Source of the DNA: Phascolarctobacterium_A succinatutens_B
GTDB taxonomy: Bacteria > Bacillota > Negativicutes > Acidaminococcales > Acidaminococcaceae
Reading direction: 5' to 3'
DNA: 64,000 bases
Assembly: GCF_958453765.1 (NCBI RefSeq)
Contig: NZ_CAUDZA010000001.1
Location: forward strand, 186,001 to 250,000
This document shows, in pieces, positions 26,412 through 34,332 of this stretch; the first letter of the stretch is position 1, and each line of letters begins with the position of its first letter. Under the pieces are notes generated by a model, which was given only the letters and a program-made list of their open reading frames with translations, had not been told where the DNA came from and made no database searches. Both the position numbers and the translations under genes were made by a program.

Positions 26412-27481
26412 ACAAAAAAGCACTAATCGCTATGAGCGGCGGCGTTGATTCCAGCGTTTCCGCATTGATGATGCTAGAGCAGGGCTACGAATGCACCGGC
26501 GTAACCATGAAGCTTTTTGCCAACGAGGATATCGGCGTTTCCAAAGCCAACAGCTGCTGCTCTATCGATGACGTAGCAGATGCCCGCAGCGTAGCAACCA
26601 GCCTTGGCATGCCTTACTACGTTTTCAACTTTGCCGACCGCTTTGAACGCGACGTTATCGACCGCTTTGTTGACGCTTACGTTAACGGCAGAACACCTAA
26701 CCCCTGCATTGACTGCAACCGCTATCTGAAATTCGACCAGCTCTTCGTGCGTGCACAGGAGCTTGGCTGTGACTATGTTGTCACCGGCCACTATGCGCAA
26801 ATCAGCTATGATGAAGCCAAAGGCCGTTACCTGTTGCGTAAGGCAATTGATCCTTTGAAGGACCAAAGCTACGTGCTTTATTCCCTCACGCAGGAGCAGC
26901 TGGCACACGCTATGTTCCCACTCGGCGGCCTGCATAAGACACAGGTGCGCGAAATTGCCGAAAAGCATGGCTTCGTCAACGCTCAAAAGCATGACAGTCA
27001 GGATATCTGCTTTATCCAGACCGGCACCTACGCTGATTTTATCGAAGCACGCTTGGGCAGGAAATTCAAGCCCGGCAACTTCGTAGATGAGGCAGGCAAC
27101 GTGCTTGGCAGACATAAAGGCATTATCCATTACACCGTCGGCCAACGCAAAGGCCTGGGCTTAGCGCTGCCGCAGCCTATGTACGTTAAAGAGATTGACA
27201 CCAAGAACAACGCTGTTATCCTCACAACAAACGAGGGACTGTTCACCAAGAACGTTACAGCAAAGAACATTAACCTTATCGACTGCGACGCTATCACCGA
27301 ACCGCGTCGTGTGAAAGCACGCATCCGCTACCATCAGCAGGAGCAATGGGCAACTGTTACCCAGCCTGATGCAGATACGTTGCAGCTCGTTTTTGACGAG
27401 CCTCAGCGCGCCATTACCAAAGGACAATCCGTGGTAATGTATGACGGTGACGTAGTTGTCGGCGGCGGCACAATCGTATAA
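26408..27481 (+). CDS. mnmA: tRNA 2-thiouridine(34) synthase MnmA
   Basis: A 357-residue enzyme that thiolates U34 of tRNA-Lys, -Glu and -Gln. The PP-loop AMSGGVDSS (residues 8-16) binds ATP; C103 (NPCIDCN) and C201 (SQDICF) are the catalytic Cys pair. AGGAG precedes the ATG, which overlaps hydE by ATGA. In Gram-positives mnmA commonly follows a dedicated cysteine desulfurase gene, as here except for the inserted hydE. A strong terminator follows. Confidence 0.95.
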   Translation: MNKKALIAMSGGVDSSVSALMMLEQGYECTGVTMKLFANEDIGVSKANSCCSIDDVADARSVATSLGMPYYVFNFADRFERDVIDRFVDAYVNGRTPNPCIDCNRYLKFDQLFVRAQELGCDYVVTGHYAQISYDEAKGRYLLRKAIDPLKDQSYVLYSLTQEQLAHAMFPLGGLHKTQVREIAEKHGFVNAQKHDSQDICFIQTGTYADFIEARLGRKFKPGNFVDEAGNVLGRHKGIIHYTVGQRKGLGLALPQPMYVKEIDTKNNAVILTTNEGLFTKNVTAKNINLIDCDAITEPRRVKARIRYHQQEQWATVTQPDADTLQLVFDEPQRAITKGQSVVMYDGDVVVGGGTIV

Positions 27482-27498
27482 TACCCTGCAAATTAAAA

Positions 27499-27540
27499 GC
27501 ATCAGTTGCTACAATAATTGTAGCAACTGATGCTCTTTTA
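27499..27540 (+). terminator. Terminator of the nifS-hydE-mnmA operon
   Basis: GCATCAGTTGCTACAA (27499-27514) pairs perfectly with its complement at 27518-27533, followed by TCTTTTA. Confidence 0.85.
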
Positions 27541-27625
27541 TTATACTCGTTCTGAATGAGTAATAATTTTACCAGTTGTCAGCAAAACCTTTTTAAGCAT
27601 GATTAATATTTTCTTTATATATACA

Positions 27626-27654
27626 TTGTTAACACTGACTCTATATGATAGAAT
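27626..27654 (+). promoter_or_regulatory. Promoter of rubrerythrin rbr
   Basis: TTGTTA (27626-27631), 17-base spacer, TAGAAT (27649-27654) with an extended TG element (TGATAGAAT). Confidence 0.6.
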
Positions 27655-27732
27655 ATCAACAGGCAGATATAAAGCGAAACAATATTTTTATACCGCTCTA
27701 AAATAAGTTTGCCAGAAGTAAGGAGGAATAAT

Positions 27733-28272
27733 ATGAAATCATTAAAAGGCACCAAAACCGAAAAGAACCTGTTGGAGGCATTTGCTGGCGAATCCATGGC
27801 ACGCAACAAATACACCTGGTTTGGTATTGTAGCCCGCAAAGCAGGCTATGATCAAATCGCTGAATTATTTGAGAAAACCGCTAATAATGAAAAAGCTCAC
27901 GCTTATATGTGGTTCAAGGAATTAGACCAGTTAGGCGATACTGCAGCTAACCTTTTAGCAGCAGCTGAAGGCGAAAACCATGAATGGACCGATATGTATG
28001 TAAAAATGGCACAAGAAGCTGAGGAAGAAGGTTTCCCTGAAATCGCAGCAAAAATGCGCGGTGTTGCAGCTATCGAAAAACGTCATGAAGAACGCTATCG
28101 TAAACTCTTACAAAACATCGAAGAAATGAAGGTTTTCAGCAAAGACAGCGGCCTGACCATTTGGGAATGCCGCAACTGTGGTCATATTGTAGTCGGCCCC
28201 AGCGCTCCGGAAGTTTGCCCTGTCTGCGCTCATCCGCAAGGTTTCTTTGAAGTACATATGGATAACTTCTAA
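27733..28272 (+). CDS. rbr: Rubrerythrin (classical domain order)
   Basis: A 179-residue peroxidase of anaerobes. The N-terminal ferritin-like domain (KNLLEAFAGESMARNKYTW, with later E/ExxH ligands such as NNEKAHAYMW and IEKRHEERY) holds the di-iron site; the C-terminal rubredoxin domain has two Cys pairs (ECRNCG, CPVCAH). It reduces hydrogen peroxide using electrons from reduced rubredoxin or NAD(P)H reductases. The ATG at 27733 follows AAGGAGG; an in-frame start at 27709 is upstream of it. With the reverse rubrerythrin at 13.8 kb, this is the second such enzyme in the window. Confidence 0.94.
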   Translation: MKSLKGTKTEKNLLEAFAGESMARNKYTWFGIVARKAGYDQIAELFEKTANNEKAHAYMWFKELDQLGDTAANLLAAAEGENHEWTDMYVKMAQEAEEEGFPEIAAKMRGVAAIEKRHEERYRKLLQNIEEMKVFSKDSGLTIWECRNCGHIVVGPSAPEVCPVCAHPQGFFEVHMDNF

Positions 28273-28310
28273 GCTTATACATTTCCCCAAATGCATAAGA
28301 GAAAGTAGAA

Positions 28311-28348
28311 AAGTGTAGCGTAAAATTTACGTTGCACTTTTTCTTTAT
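28311..28348 (+). terminator. Terminator of rbr
   Basis: AGTGTAGCGTAAA pairs with TTTACGTTGCACT (two imperfect pairs), followed by TTTTTC. Confidence 0.65.
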
Positions 28349-28370
28349 TTCCGTTTCAAAACCAATACGC

Positions 28371-28400
28371 AAATGAAACGCAAATTTTTACGTTTCATTT
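28371..28400. repeat. 10-bp perfect inverted repeat between rbr and rlmH
   Basis: AAATGAAACG (28371-28380) and CGTTTCATTT (28391-28400) surround a 10-base AT-rich loop. A related CGTTTCA also lies at 28352-28358. No T tract; function unknown. Confidence 0.4.
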
Positions 28401-28410
28401 CTGTTGCAAC

Positions 28411-28445
28411 AAAAAAGAGCCGTGCCTGCGCACGACTCTTTTTTA
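28411..28445. terminator. Bidirectional terminator between rbr and rlmH
   Basis: AAAAAAGAG..CGTGC pairs with GCACG..CTCTTTTTT around a short loop. A and T tracts on both sides allow use by the minus-strand rlmH transcript. Confidence 0.8.
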
Positions 28446-28463
28446 CTGCTTATTCAGCTTAAC

Positions 28464-28943
28464 TTACCAATGATACTTTTCGCCTCTGCTGATTTTAAAA
28501 GCACGGTAAATCTGCTCAATCAGCAATAAACGTATCATCTGATGCGTAAAGGTCATTTTAGAAAAGCTCAGCGCCAAATCAGCACGCTTACGCAACGCAT
28601 CAGTATAGCCAAAGGCACCGCCAATCACGAAGGTGATATGGCTGTTGCCGGCAAGCGCCAGCTCGTCGAGCTTTGCCGCCAGCTCCGGGCTGCTCAGCTG
28701 CTTGCCGATGACATCCAGCAAAATCACATAGGAGTTTGCCGGAATAATTGCCAGCAGGCGTTGCGTTTCACGCTCCAGCACCTGCTGCTTTTCCGCAGGG
28801 GAGGGATTATCGGGCATACGCTCTTCGTTAATTGCCAGCGTTTCCAGCTTGCAGAAGGGTGTCAGTCTTTTGCTGAATTCCTCTATCCCCGCAGTAAGAT
28901 ATTTTTCTTTAATTTTGCCTACACAGGCTATCGTTATCTTCAA
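28464..28943 (-). CDS. rlmH: 23S rRNA (pseudouridine-1915-N3)-methyltransferase RlmH
   Basis: A 159-residue SPOUT methyltransferase, the standard RlmH length. The trefoil-knot SAM site is visible in ITFVIGGAFGYTDALRKRADLALSFSKMTFTHQMIRLLLIEQIYRAF and the end GEKYHW is conserved. It methylates pseudouridine 1915 in helix 69 of the large ribosomal subunit. The start codon is TTG, overlapping the htrA stop by TTGA with AAGGAT upstream, so translation is probably coupled to htrA. The order walJ-htrA-rlmH is common in Firmicutes. Confidence 0.93.
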   Translation of the reverse strand: MKITIACVGKIKEKYLTAGIEEFSKRLTPFCKLETLAINEERMPDNPSPAEKQQVLERETQRLLAIIPANSYVILLDVIGKQLSSPELAAKLDELALAGNSHITFVIGGAFGYTDALRKRADLALSFSKMTFTHQMIRLLLIEQIYRAFKISRGEKYHW

Positions 28944-30037
28944 TTGCCGTAATCCTTCGGAACCTCTTCCAACACCACAGTTCTGCTTTCTCTCTGACCG
29001 TTACGCATAATAGTTACTTCGGCTCTGTCGCCTACCTTGCATTTAGACAGAGCAGTGCGCAGGTCAAGCGCAGTCTTTACCTTGTTGCCGTTAAAGCTCA
29101 GGATAATATCGCCGGGGCGGATATCAGCTTTTGCTGCCGGACTGCCGGGAACAACCTTTACGAGGAAGATGCCGCCGTGCAGGTTAATTTCAAAGCCGTA
29201 GCGGTCAGCAATTTCCTGATCCATCAGCGAAGCACCCAGATACGGTCTTGCAATACGTCCACGCTCTGCCAGCTCCTGCAGAATCGGTTTAGCTGTGTTG
29301 ATAGGAATAGCAAAGCCAATGCCTTCAACACCGCTTACAGCAACCTTAGCACTGTTGATGCCTACTACCTCACCATCAGCATTTACCAGCGCACCGCCGC
29401 TGTTGCCGGGGTTGATTGCCGCATCAGTCTGAATCAGGTTGAACTTACGCTCGCCTACCTCAATGCTGCGATTCAACGCACTGATAACGCCTGCGGTTAC
29501 ACTGCCGCGAAATTCCAGTCCCAGCGGGTTGCCGATAGCAATTGCCGGTTCTCCGACCTGCAGTGTATCGCTGTCACCAAAGGTGGCAACGGTAAGGTTA
29601 TCCGCATCAATTTTTACTACAGCCAAATCGGTTACGGCATCGGCACCCAGAACCTTGCCTTTAACGGTACGTCCGTCAGGCAGGCTGACGATGATTTCCG
29701 ATGCACCCTCAACTACGTGGTTGTTAGTCGCAATATAGCCGGCCTTATCATAAATAACGCCGCTGCCGGTGCCACGCTCCATCAGCTGTGTGCGGTTGAA
29801 GAAGTCGCGCACATAAGCCTTGTTGGTAATACCTACGACAGCAGGACCAACCTTCTTGGCAGCTGCCACAATCGGCGTATTGCGTGCTGCACTCAGCTGC
29901 TGCTCAGTCTTGGCAGCAGGCTTATCATGCACTGCGGCAGATGTTTTATTGTCGCCGCAGCCGGCAACCAGAATTGCCGCACCTAAAAGACCACAGACAA
30001 AAATATTGGCCGATTTTTTCCAGATACTCTTGTTCAT
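28940..30037 (-). CDS. htrA: HtrA/DegP-type serine protease, predicted lipoprotein
   Basis: A 365-residue trypsin-fold protease with one PDZ domain. The catalytic triad is H107 (TNNHVVEG), D137 (TDLAVVKID) and S213 (GNSGGAL); the PDZ domain occupies about residues 265-355. The N-terminus has a lipobox LVAGC, so C27 is probably lipidated after signal cleavage, whereas most HtrA proteins of Firmicutes have a simple membrane anchor. It degrades or refolds damaged envelope proteins. Upstream is walJ and downstream rlmH, the order seen next to walRK operons in Firmicutes, though no WalRK genes are here. Confidence 0.92.
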   Translation of the reverse strand: MNKSIWKKSANIFVCGLLGAAILVAGCGDNKTSAAVHDKPAAKTEQQLSAARNTPIVAAAKKVGPAVVGITNKAYVRDFFNRTQLMERGTGSGVIYDKAGYIATNNHVVEGASEIIVSLPDGRTVKGKVLGADAVTDLAVVKIDADNLTVATFGDSDTLQVGEPAIAIGNPLGLEFRGSVTAGVISALNRSIEVGERKFNLIQTDAAINPGNSGGALVNADGEVVGINSAKVAVSGVEGIGFAIPINTAKPILQELAERGRIARPYLGASLMDQEIADRYGFEINLHGGIFLVKVVPGSPAAKADIRPGDIILSFNGNKVKTALDLRTALSKCKVGDRAEVTIMRNGQRESRTVVLEEVPKDYGN

Positions 30038-30050
30038 CTGTATCCACTCC

Positions 30051-30869
30051 TTATTTTAAATCTAAGACTGCCGGCAGCGGACTGTCTGCTACTACCCTGT
30101 TCTGGGCAGCCACAAAAAGCTCTGTTTCCTGCAGGCGGTTATTATCATGCAAAATATTCTGCACCGTATCATGCGCCAGTTGCGGCAGGTTATTGTGCTC
30201 GCTCAGGTGCGCCAGCACGATATGCTCCGGCAGACGTTCGATCTCCGTCAGAAAATGCCCGGCAGTATCATTGGATAAATGTCCCAGCGTACTTAAAATA
30301 CGCTGCTTCAGATGACGCGGATAAGGACCGTTTTTCAGCATTTCCACATCATGATTGGCTTCGAGCACCAAAGCACTGCTGCCGGCAACCGCCTCACGGA
30401 TGGTATCGGTCACAAAGCCCGCATCCGTAAGATATGTGCACTTAGAGCCGTTGCTGCGGCTCGTAAAGGTATATCCGTGCGGGTCAACGGCATCATGCGG
30501 TATGCTGAAGCTCTGCACCTCCAGATCACCGCAAAGCAGACGGTTATTGTCAATAAGACGGCAGTTTTGGCGCACCAGACTGCTGTCCTTGGCTAATATT
30601 GCACGCCAGGTAAGCGCACTGCTATATACAGGCACCTGATAATTTTTTAAAAATGTTGCCAGCCCACGGACATGATCGACATGCTCATGTGTAATAAACA
30701 CGCCGTCCAGCTCGTTTACGCTGACGCCTATTTCCTTCATTCTCGTTGTCAACGCTCTGCAGCTGATACCTATATCAACCAAAAAGCGTTGCTTTGCTGT
30801 GCTTATCAAAGCGGCATTCCCCTTGCTGCCGCTGGCCAGCATCACAATCTGAAAGTCGTTTAGCACCAA
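30051..30869 (-). CDS. MBL-fold metallohydrolase, WalJ/YycJ type
   Basis: A 272-residue metallo-beta-lactamase-fold protein. H61, H63, D65 and H66 form the HxHxDH metal motif (THEHVDHVRGL), with later ligands in LEANHDVEML and the VLAHLSEHNN segment. The family includes WalJ (YycJ), linked with double-strand DNA exonuclease activity and coordination of cell division with DNA replication in Gram-positives. Start is TTG (GGAG 8 bases before it) or the GTG next to it. Cotranscribed with htrA and rlmH. Confidence 0.85.
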   Translation of the reverse strand: MVLNDFQIVMLASGSKGNAALISTAKQRFLVDIGISCRALTTRMKEIGVSVNELDGVFITHEHVDHVRGLATFLKNYQVPVYSSALTWRAILAKDSSLVRQNCRLIDNNRLLCGDLEVQSFSIPHDAVDPHGYTFTSRSNGSKCTYLTDAGFVTDTIREAVAGSSALVLEANHDVEMLKNGPYPRHLKQRILSTLGHLSNDTAGHFLTEIERLPEHIVLAHLSEHNNLPQLAHDTVQNILHDNNRLQETELFVAAQNRVVADSPLPAVLDLK

Positions 30870-31029
30870 GCCTTCACTCCTATCAATATAACATCTTTAT
30901 TATAGCAAATTCACAAACTGCTATTGTGGCATTTTGGTAAAAATAACGCTACAAAAATCTGACATAATTACTCAATATATAAAGAAAAGTGTACCAATCA
31001 GCTAGAGAATCGGTACACTTCTTTATAGT

Positions 31030-31461
31030 TTAATGCATCGTGGAGCACTTCGGACACAGACCAAAGAAATAGAACTGACGGCGGCTGATAGTATAACCGC
31101 TCTGCTTTTCTACATCCTGTGTCAGCTGCAGCTTAACGCCGTCATCCATCAGCGCATCGTCTACCGCACCGCATTTCAAGCAGCGCAGATGATAATGCTC
31201 GCTGATATCGGCATCATAACGGAAGCTGTCCTCTCCTGTATTCAGAATCTGAATAACGTTGATATCATGCAGAATTTCTACGGTTTTATACACCGTAGCA
31301 AAGCTCATAGCAGGAAACTTCGGCTGCAGCTTATTAAACAGCATCTCTGCATTCGGATGCCATGTTTCATCAGCCAAGGCTTCATATACAGCAAGTCTTT
31401 GAGGGGTGACCTTATAGCCACGCTCGCGCAACAGGTTGGTTAATTCCTGACTTGTAAGCAT
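31030..31461 (-). CDS. Fur family regulator, PerR-like
   Basis: A 143-residue Fur family protein. The winged helix (QRLAVYEALADETWHPNAEMLFNKLQ, FATVYKTVEIL) is followed by a metal segment SEHYHLRCLKCGAVDD and the C-terminal GLCPKC, so both structural zinc CxxC motifs are present. Length and the EHYHLRC pattern resemble PerR, which senses peroxide through iron-catalysed His oxidation, more than Fur; two rubrerythrins in the window would be natural targets. The ATG at 31461 has GGAG at proper spacing; earlier starts overlap the fakA stop. Confidence 0.82.
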   Translation of the reverse strand: MLTSQELTNLLRERGYKVTPQRLAVYEALADETWHPNAEMLFNKLQPKFPAMSFATVYKTVEILHDINVIQILNTGEDSFRYDADISEHYHLRCLKCGAVDDALMDDGVKLQLTQDVEKQSGYTISRRQFYFFGLCPKCSTMH

Positions 31462-31466
31462 ATTCA

Positions 31467-33074
31467 TCACTCCATTGCCAACAGAATCGGATACAGCGGT
31501 TGTCCGCCGTAAAAGGTTTCAACCTCCCACTCATCATTCAGCTCTTCCACTTCAGCTGCCAGCTTTTCAGCCTGCTCTTCGGTTACATCGGCACCATAAT
31601 ATAAGCTGATCAGTTCATAATCCCCATCTGTCAGCATCTTCTGCAGCACTTCCTCCATGCTGCTGCCGTTGCAAACAATTTTATCATTTAAGATACCAAG
31701 ATAATCGCCCTCATGGATAGCAATACCGTTTACTACGCTGTCGCGTACAGCTACGGTAATGCTGCCACTGGCTGTTTCCTTGGCTTCCTTGGTCATAATA
31801 ACAGTGTTTTCATCCATGCTGCGTGTTGCATCAAAATGCAGCAGTGCGGACAAACCCTGTGCCATATTGGTAGTAGGAACATAGGCTACCTTGGAATTAC
31901 CCAGCAGCTTACGCACCTGCTCAGCCGCCAAAACAATATTCTTATTGTTCGGCAGAATAATGTACTGCTCGCAGGTACCGTTTTCAATAGCATTGACAAA
32001 CTCCTCTACCGGAGGATTCATGCTCTGACCGCCGCTGATAATCTCTGCAGCACCCATTTCATGCATGATTTTGGCAATGCCGTCACCGGCTGCAACAGTA
32101 AGCACACCAACGCCATGCTTTACCGGTTGAATATCCTCAGCAGTAAAGAGACGGTTTTCGTGCTGGTCACGCATATTTTCTATTTTGATATCATGCAACG
32201 TACCCCATGTCTGCGCCATATTGAGCGCATCACCGGGATGCTTGGTATGGATATGCACTTTTACAATATCCTCTACCACTGCCACAATCATGGAATTGCC
32301 CATGCCCTCCAAGGCCTTGCTGACAGTCTGCTTATCAACATTAGCCTCCTTAACGATAAATTCGGTGCAATAAGGATATTCCAAATCAAGCGGCTCGCCC
32401 TTTTGAATCTGTATCTTGGCACGCGGTGTAACAGGCAGCACTTCGCAGTCCTGACCGCGCAGGCCTGCCAGACAGCCCTCGAAAAAGACAATCAGGCCCT
32501 GACCGCCGGCATCAACAACACCGGCCGCCTTCAATGCTGGCAACAGCTCCGGAGTTCTTGCAAGCTCTTCCTTGCCGCTACTGATAGCCTCCAGCAGTAC
32601 TTTCTCCAGGCTAACGTTGCCGCGGACAGCATTATAAGCACCCTTAGCCATACCACGGGCTACCGTCAGAATAGTGCCTTCTACCGGTTTGGATACACTA
32701 CGGTAAGCATATAAAATACCAAACTGGAAAGCCTTGCCTATTTCTGTATTGTTCAGCGTCTTTTTACCGGCAACACCCTTGCCGATACCACGCAGCAGCT
32801 GCGACAAAATTACGCCGGAATTGCCGCGTGCGCCCATAATAGCGCTGCGGGCAGCTGCGGCACCGATTTCGCCGGCCTCGGCCTCATCGCTCATTGCGCT
32901 GATAGCCTTTGCCACAGACGCCATAGTATGCATCATATTAGTACCGGTATCGCCATCCGGTACCGGAAAAACATTTAAATCATTAATAGCTTCAAAATTC
33001 TTTTCAAAGCTATGGTAAGCACCCAGCAGCATATCCTTCAGCTGCTTGCCGGTAATTACCTTGCTATTATTCAT
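31467..33074 (-). CDS. fakA: DAK2/DhaL domain protein, fatty acid kinase FakA type (YloV)
   Basis: A 535-residue protein. Residues about 5-200 are a DhaL (DAK2) ATP-binding domain with FPVPDGDTGTNM; the middle links to a C-terminal FakA/DegV-like module (about 330-535). FakA phosphorylates fatty acids that are held by a DegV-family FakB protein, and a DegV gene lies immediately upstream, so the pair is probably a working fatty acid kinase feeding phospholipid synthesis. Biochemical proof of this pair cannot come from sequence. It is followed by the PerR-like gene, with overlapping ends. Confidence 0.88.
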   Translation of the reverse strand: MNNSKVITGKQLKDMLLGAYHSFEKNFEAINDLNVFPVPDGDTGTNMMHTMASVAKAISAMSDEAEAGEIGAAAARSAIMGARGNSGVILSQLLRGIGKGVAGKKTLNNTEIGKAFQFGILYAYRSVSKPVEGTILTVARGMAKGAYNAVRGNVSLEKVLLEAISSGKEELARTPELLPALKAAGVVDAGGQGLIVFFEGCLAGLRGQDCEVLPVTPRAKIQIQKGEPLDLEYPYCTEFIVKEANVDKQTVSKALEGMGNSMIVAVVEDIVKVHIHTKHPGDALNMAQTWGTLHDIKIENMRDQHENRLFTAEDIQPVKHGVGVLTVAAGDGIAKIMHEMGAAEIISGGQSMNPPVEEFVNAIENGTCEQYIILPNNKNIVLAAEQVRKLLGNSKVAYVPTTNMAQGLSALLHFDATRSMDENTVIMTKEAKETASGSITVAVRDSVVNGIAIHEGDYLGILNDKIVCNGSSMEEVLQKMLTDGDYELISLYYGADVTEEQAEKLAAEVEELNDEWEVETFYGGQPLYPILLAME

Positions 33075-33095
33075 CTAAACCCCACACCTTTCCTT

Positions 33096-33953
33096 TCAGG
33101 CTTTGCGACGGACAAATACGCCGATAGCACCGGGTCCGAGATGAGCAGCCAAAACGGTGCCGATACCTGTAAGCATAGTCGGTACATTCGGGAACAATCC
33201 CTGCAACTGCTTTTTCAAATCCTCTGCATCTGCCAAAGCCTCTGCATGAGCGACGAAAATTGCTTCAATGGGTGCCTTTTCAGCAGCCATCTCAACCATG
33301 CGCTTCATAACCTTTTTACGGGTACGGCACTTGTCAGCAACTTCCAGTCTGCCCTCTTTATCTAAGTGCACAATAGGGCGAATACCAAAAATACTTCCTA
33401 TCAAAGCGCCAACTGCGCCAATGCGTCCACCCTTTTGCAAATAGTCTAATGTATTTACACTGAAAAATGTTTCTGTACGCGCAACCATCTCACGCGCCAT
33501 TTTTTCGGCCTCGTCAATATCCATGCCTGCAGCTGTATGCTTCAGTACTTCCATAGCAATACCGCTGATAGGGCAGGCAGCAGTCTTGCTGTCGATTACA
33601 CGGATATCCGCGCCCTTTATATCATCCATTACCTGACGTGCAGCAACGCAGGCGGTCTGATAGGTACCGCTGAGCACGCTGTCTACTGTCAGCATAATAA
33701 CTTTTTTGCCTTCCTGAGCAAGCTTGGTGAAAAGCTCCACTACAACACCGATAGGCGGCTGAGAAGTAATCGGCAGCTTACCGGTTGCGTCTACCATACC
33801 GAACAATTCTGCCAGCGAGCGTTCCCCGTCCTGCCATTCCAAATCTCCGTGACGAATAATCAAACGCAGAATGTGGCAACGTTGATCATCCTTCAAAGCT
33901 GTTTCGTCTGCTGCCGAAATACTATCTACGACAACATGTATTTCATCGTGCAT
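33096..33953 (-). CDS. DegV family protein, probable fatty-acid-binding FakB
   Basis: A 285-residue protein of the DegV fold that binds one fatty acid. Signatures include the PITSQPP segment, TVDSVLSGTYQTA (the Ser/Thr carboxylate-binding loop) and FFSVNTLDYLQKGGRIG near residue 165. It lies 21 bases upstream of fakA and so is likely its FakB partner. The N-terminus is somewhat different from the usual DegV start (IVTDSTSDL); here it is VVVDSISAADE. AGGAGG precedes the ATG. The promoter region contains a 5-bp tandem repeat. Confidence 0.85.
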   Translation of the reverse strand: MHDEIHVVVDSISAADETALKDDQRCHILRLIIRHGDLEWQDGERSLAELFGMVDATGKLPITSQPPIGVVVELFTKLAQEGKKVIMLTVDSVLSGTYQTACVAARQVMDDIKGADIRVIDSKTAACPISGIAMEVLKHTAAGMDIDEAEKMAREMVARTETFFSVNTLDYLQKGGRIGAVGALIGSIFGIRPIVHLDKEGRLEVADKCRTRKKVMKRMVEMAAEKAPIEAIFVAHAEALADAEDLKKQLQGLFPNVPTMLTGIGTVLAAHLGPGAIGVFVRRKA

Positions 33954-34010
33954 ATAAGCCTCCTGTTAATTATGAATATTCTCTATATAAGTTATATCCG
34001 TTCTTCTCCC

Positions 34011-34030
34011 ATATTATATTATATTATATT
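34011..34030. repeat. Four tandem copies of ATATT in the degV promoter region
   Basis: Twenty bases made of four exact ATATT units, 58-77 bases upstream of the degV start. Read on the minus strand the repeat creates several overlapping TATAAT hexamers, and TACAAT adjoins it. Slippage would move or change the -10 element. Confidence 0.6.
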
Positions 34031-34116
34031 GTACCATATTCTGAAAACTATTGCTACATTGACTATAGCTAACTGACAATATTTCCAAAATTAAATACTA
34101 AATTTCTAAAAATGGC

Positions 34117-34144
34117 AAAAAAAAAAGCCCTTACGAAGAAGGGC
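34117..34144 (-). terminator. Terminator downstream of the LCP gene
   Basis: On the minus strand GCCCTT..AAGGGC forms a 6-bp stem followed by ten T residues (A run at 34117-34126). It lies about 190 bases past the LCP stop. Confidence 0.75.
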
Positions 34145-34235
34145 CAAATGAGGGGCTGTTTTGATGCTCTTAGTATACCATCTTTGTATACAAAATGCAA
34201 GAGTTTTTTGTAAATTTTTTTACGTTAGCTGACTA

Positions 34236-34280
34236 AATTGTCCACGAACTTCCGGCAAGCCTTACGATTCGTGGACAATT
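34236..34280. repeat. Perfect 13-bp inverted repeat of unknown role in a 379-bp gap
   Basis: AATTGTCCACGAA (34236-34248) and TTCGTGGACAATT (34268-34280) enclose a 19-base loop. There is no T tract, and a second small hairpin (CCGCAG/CTGCGG, 34302-34321) lies next to the LCP stop. The gap 33954-34332 otherwise holds the LCP terminator and the degV promoter; no gene is visible. Confidence 0.6.
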
Positions 34281-34332
34281 ACATTATTGATTATCATAGC
34301 CCCGCAGTATCAAACCTGCGGCCGCTTACAGC

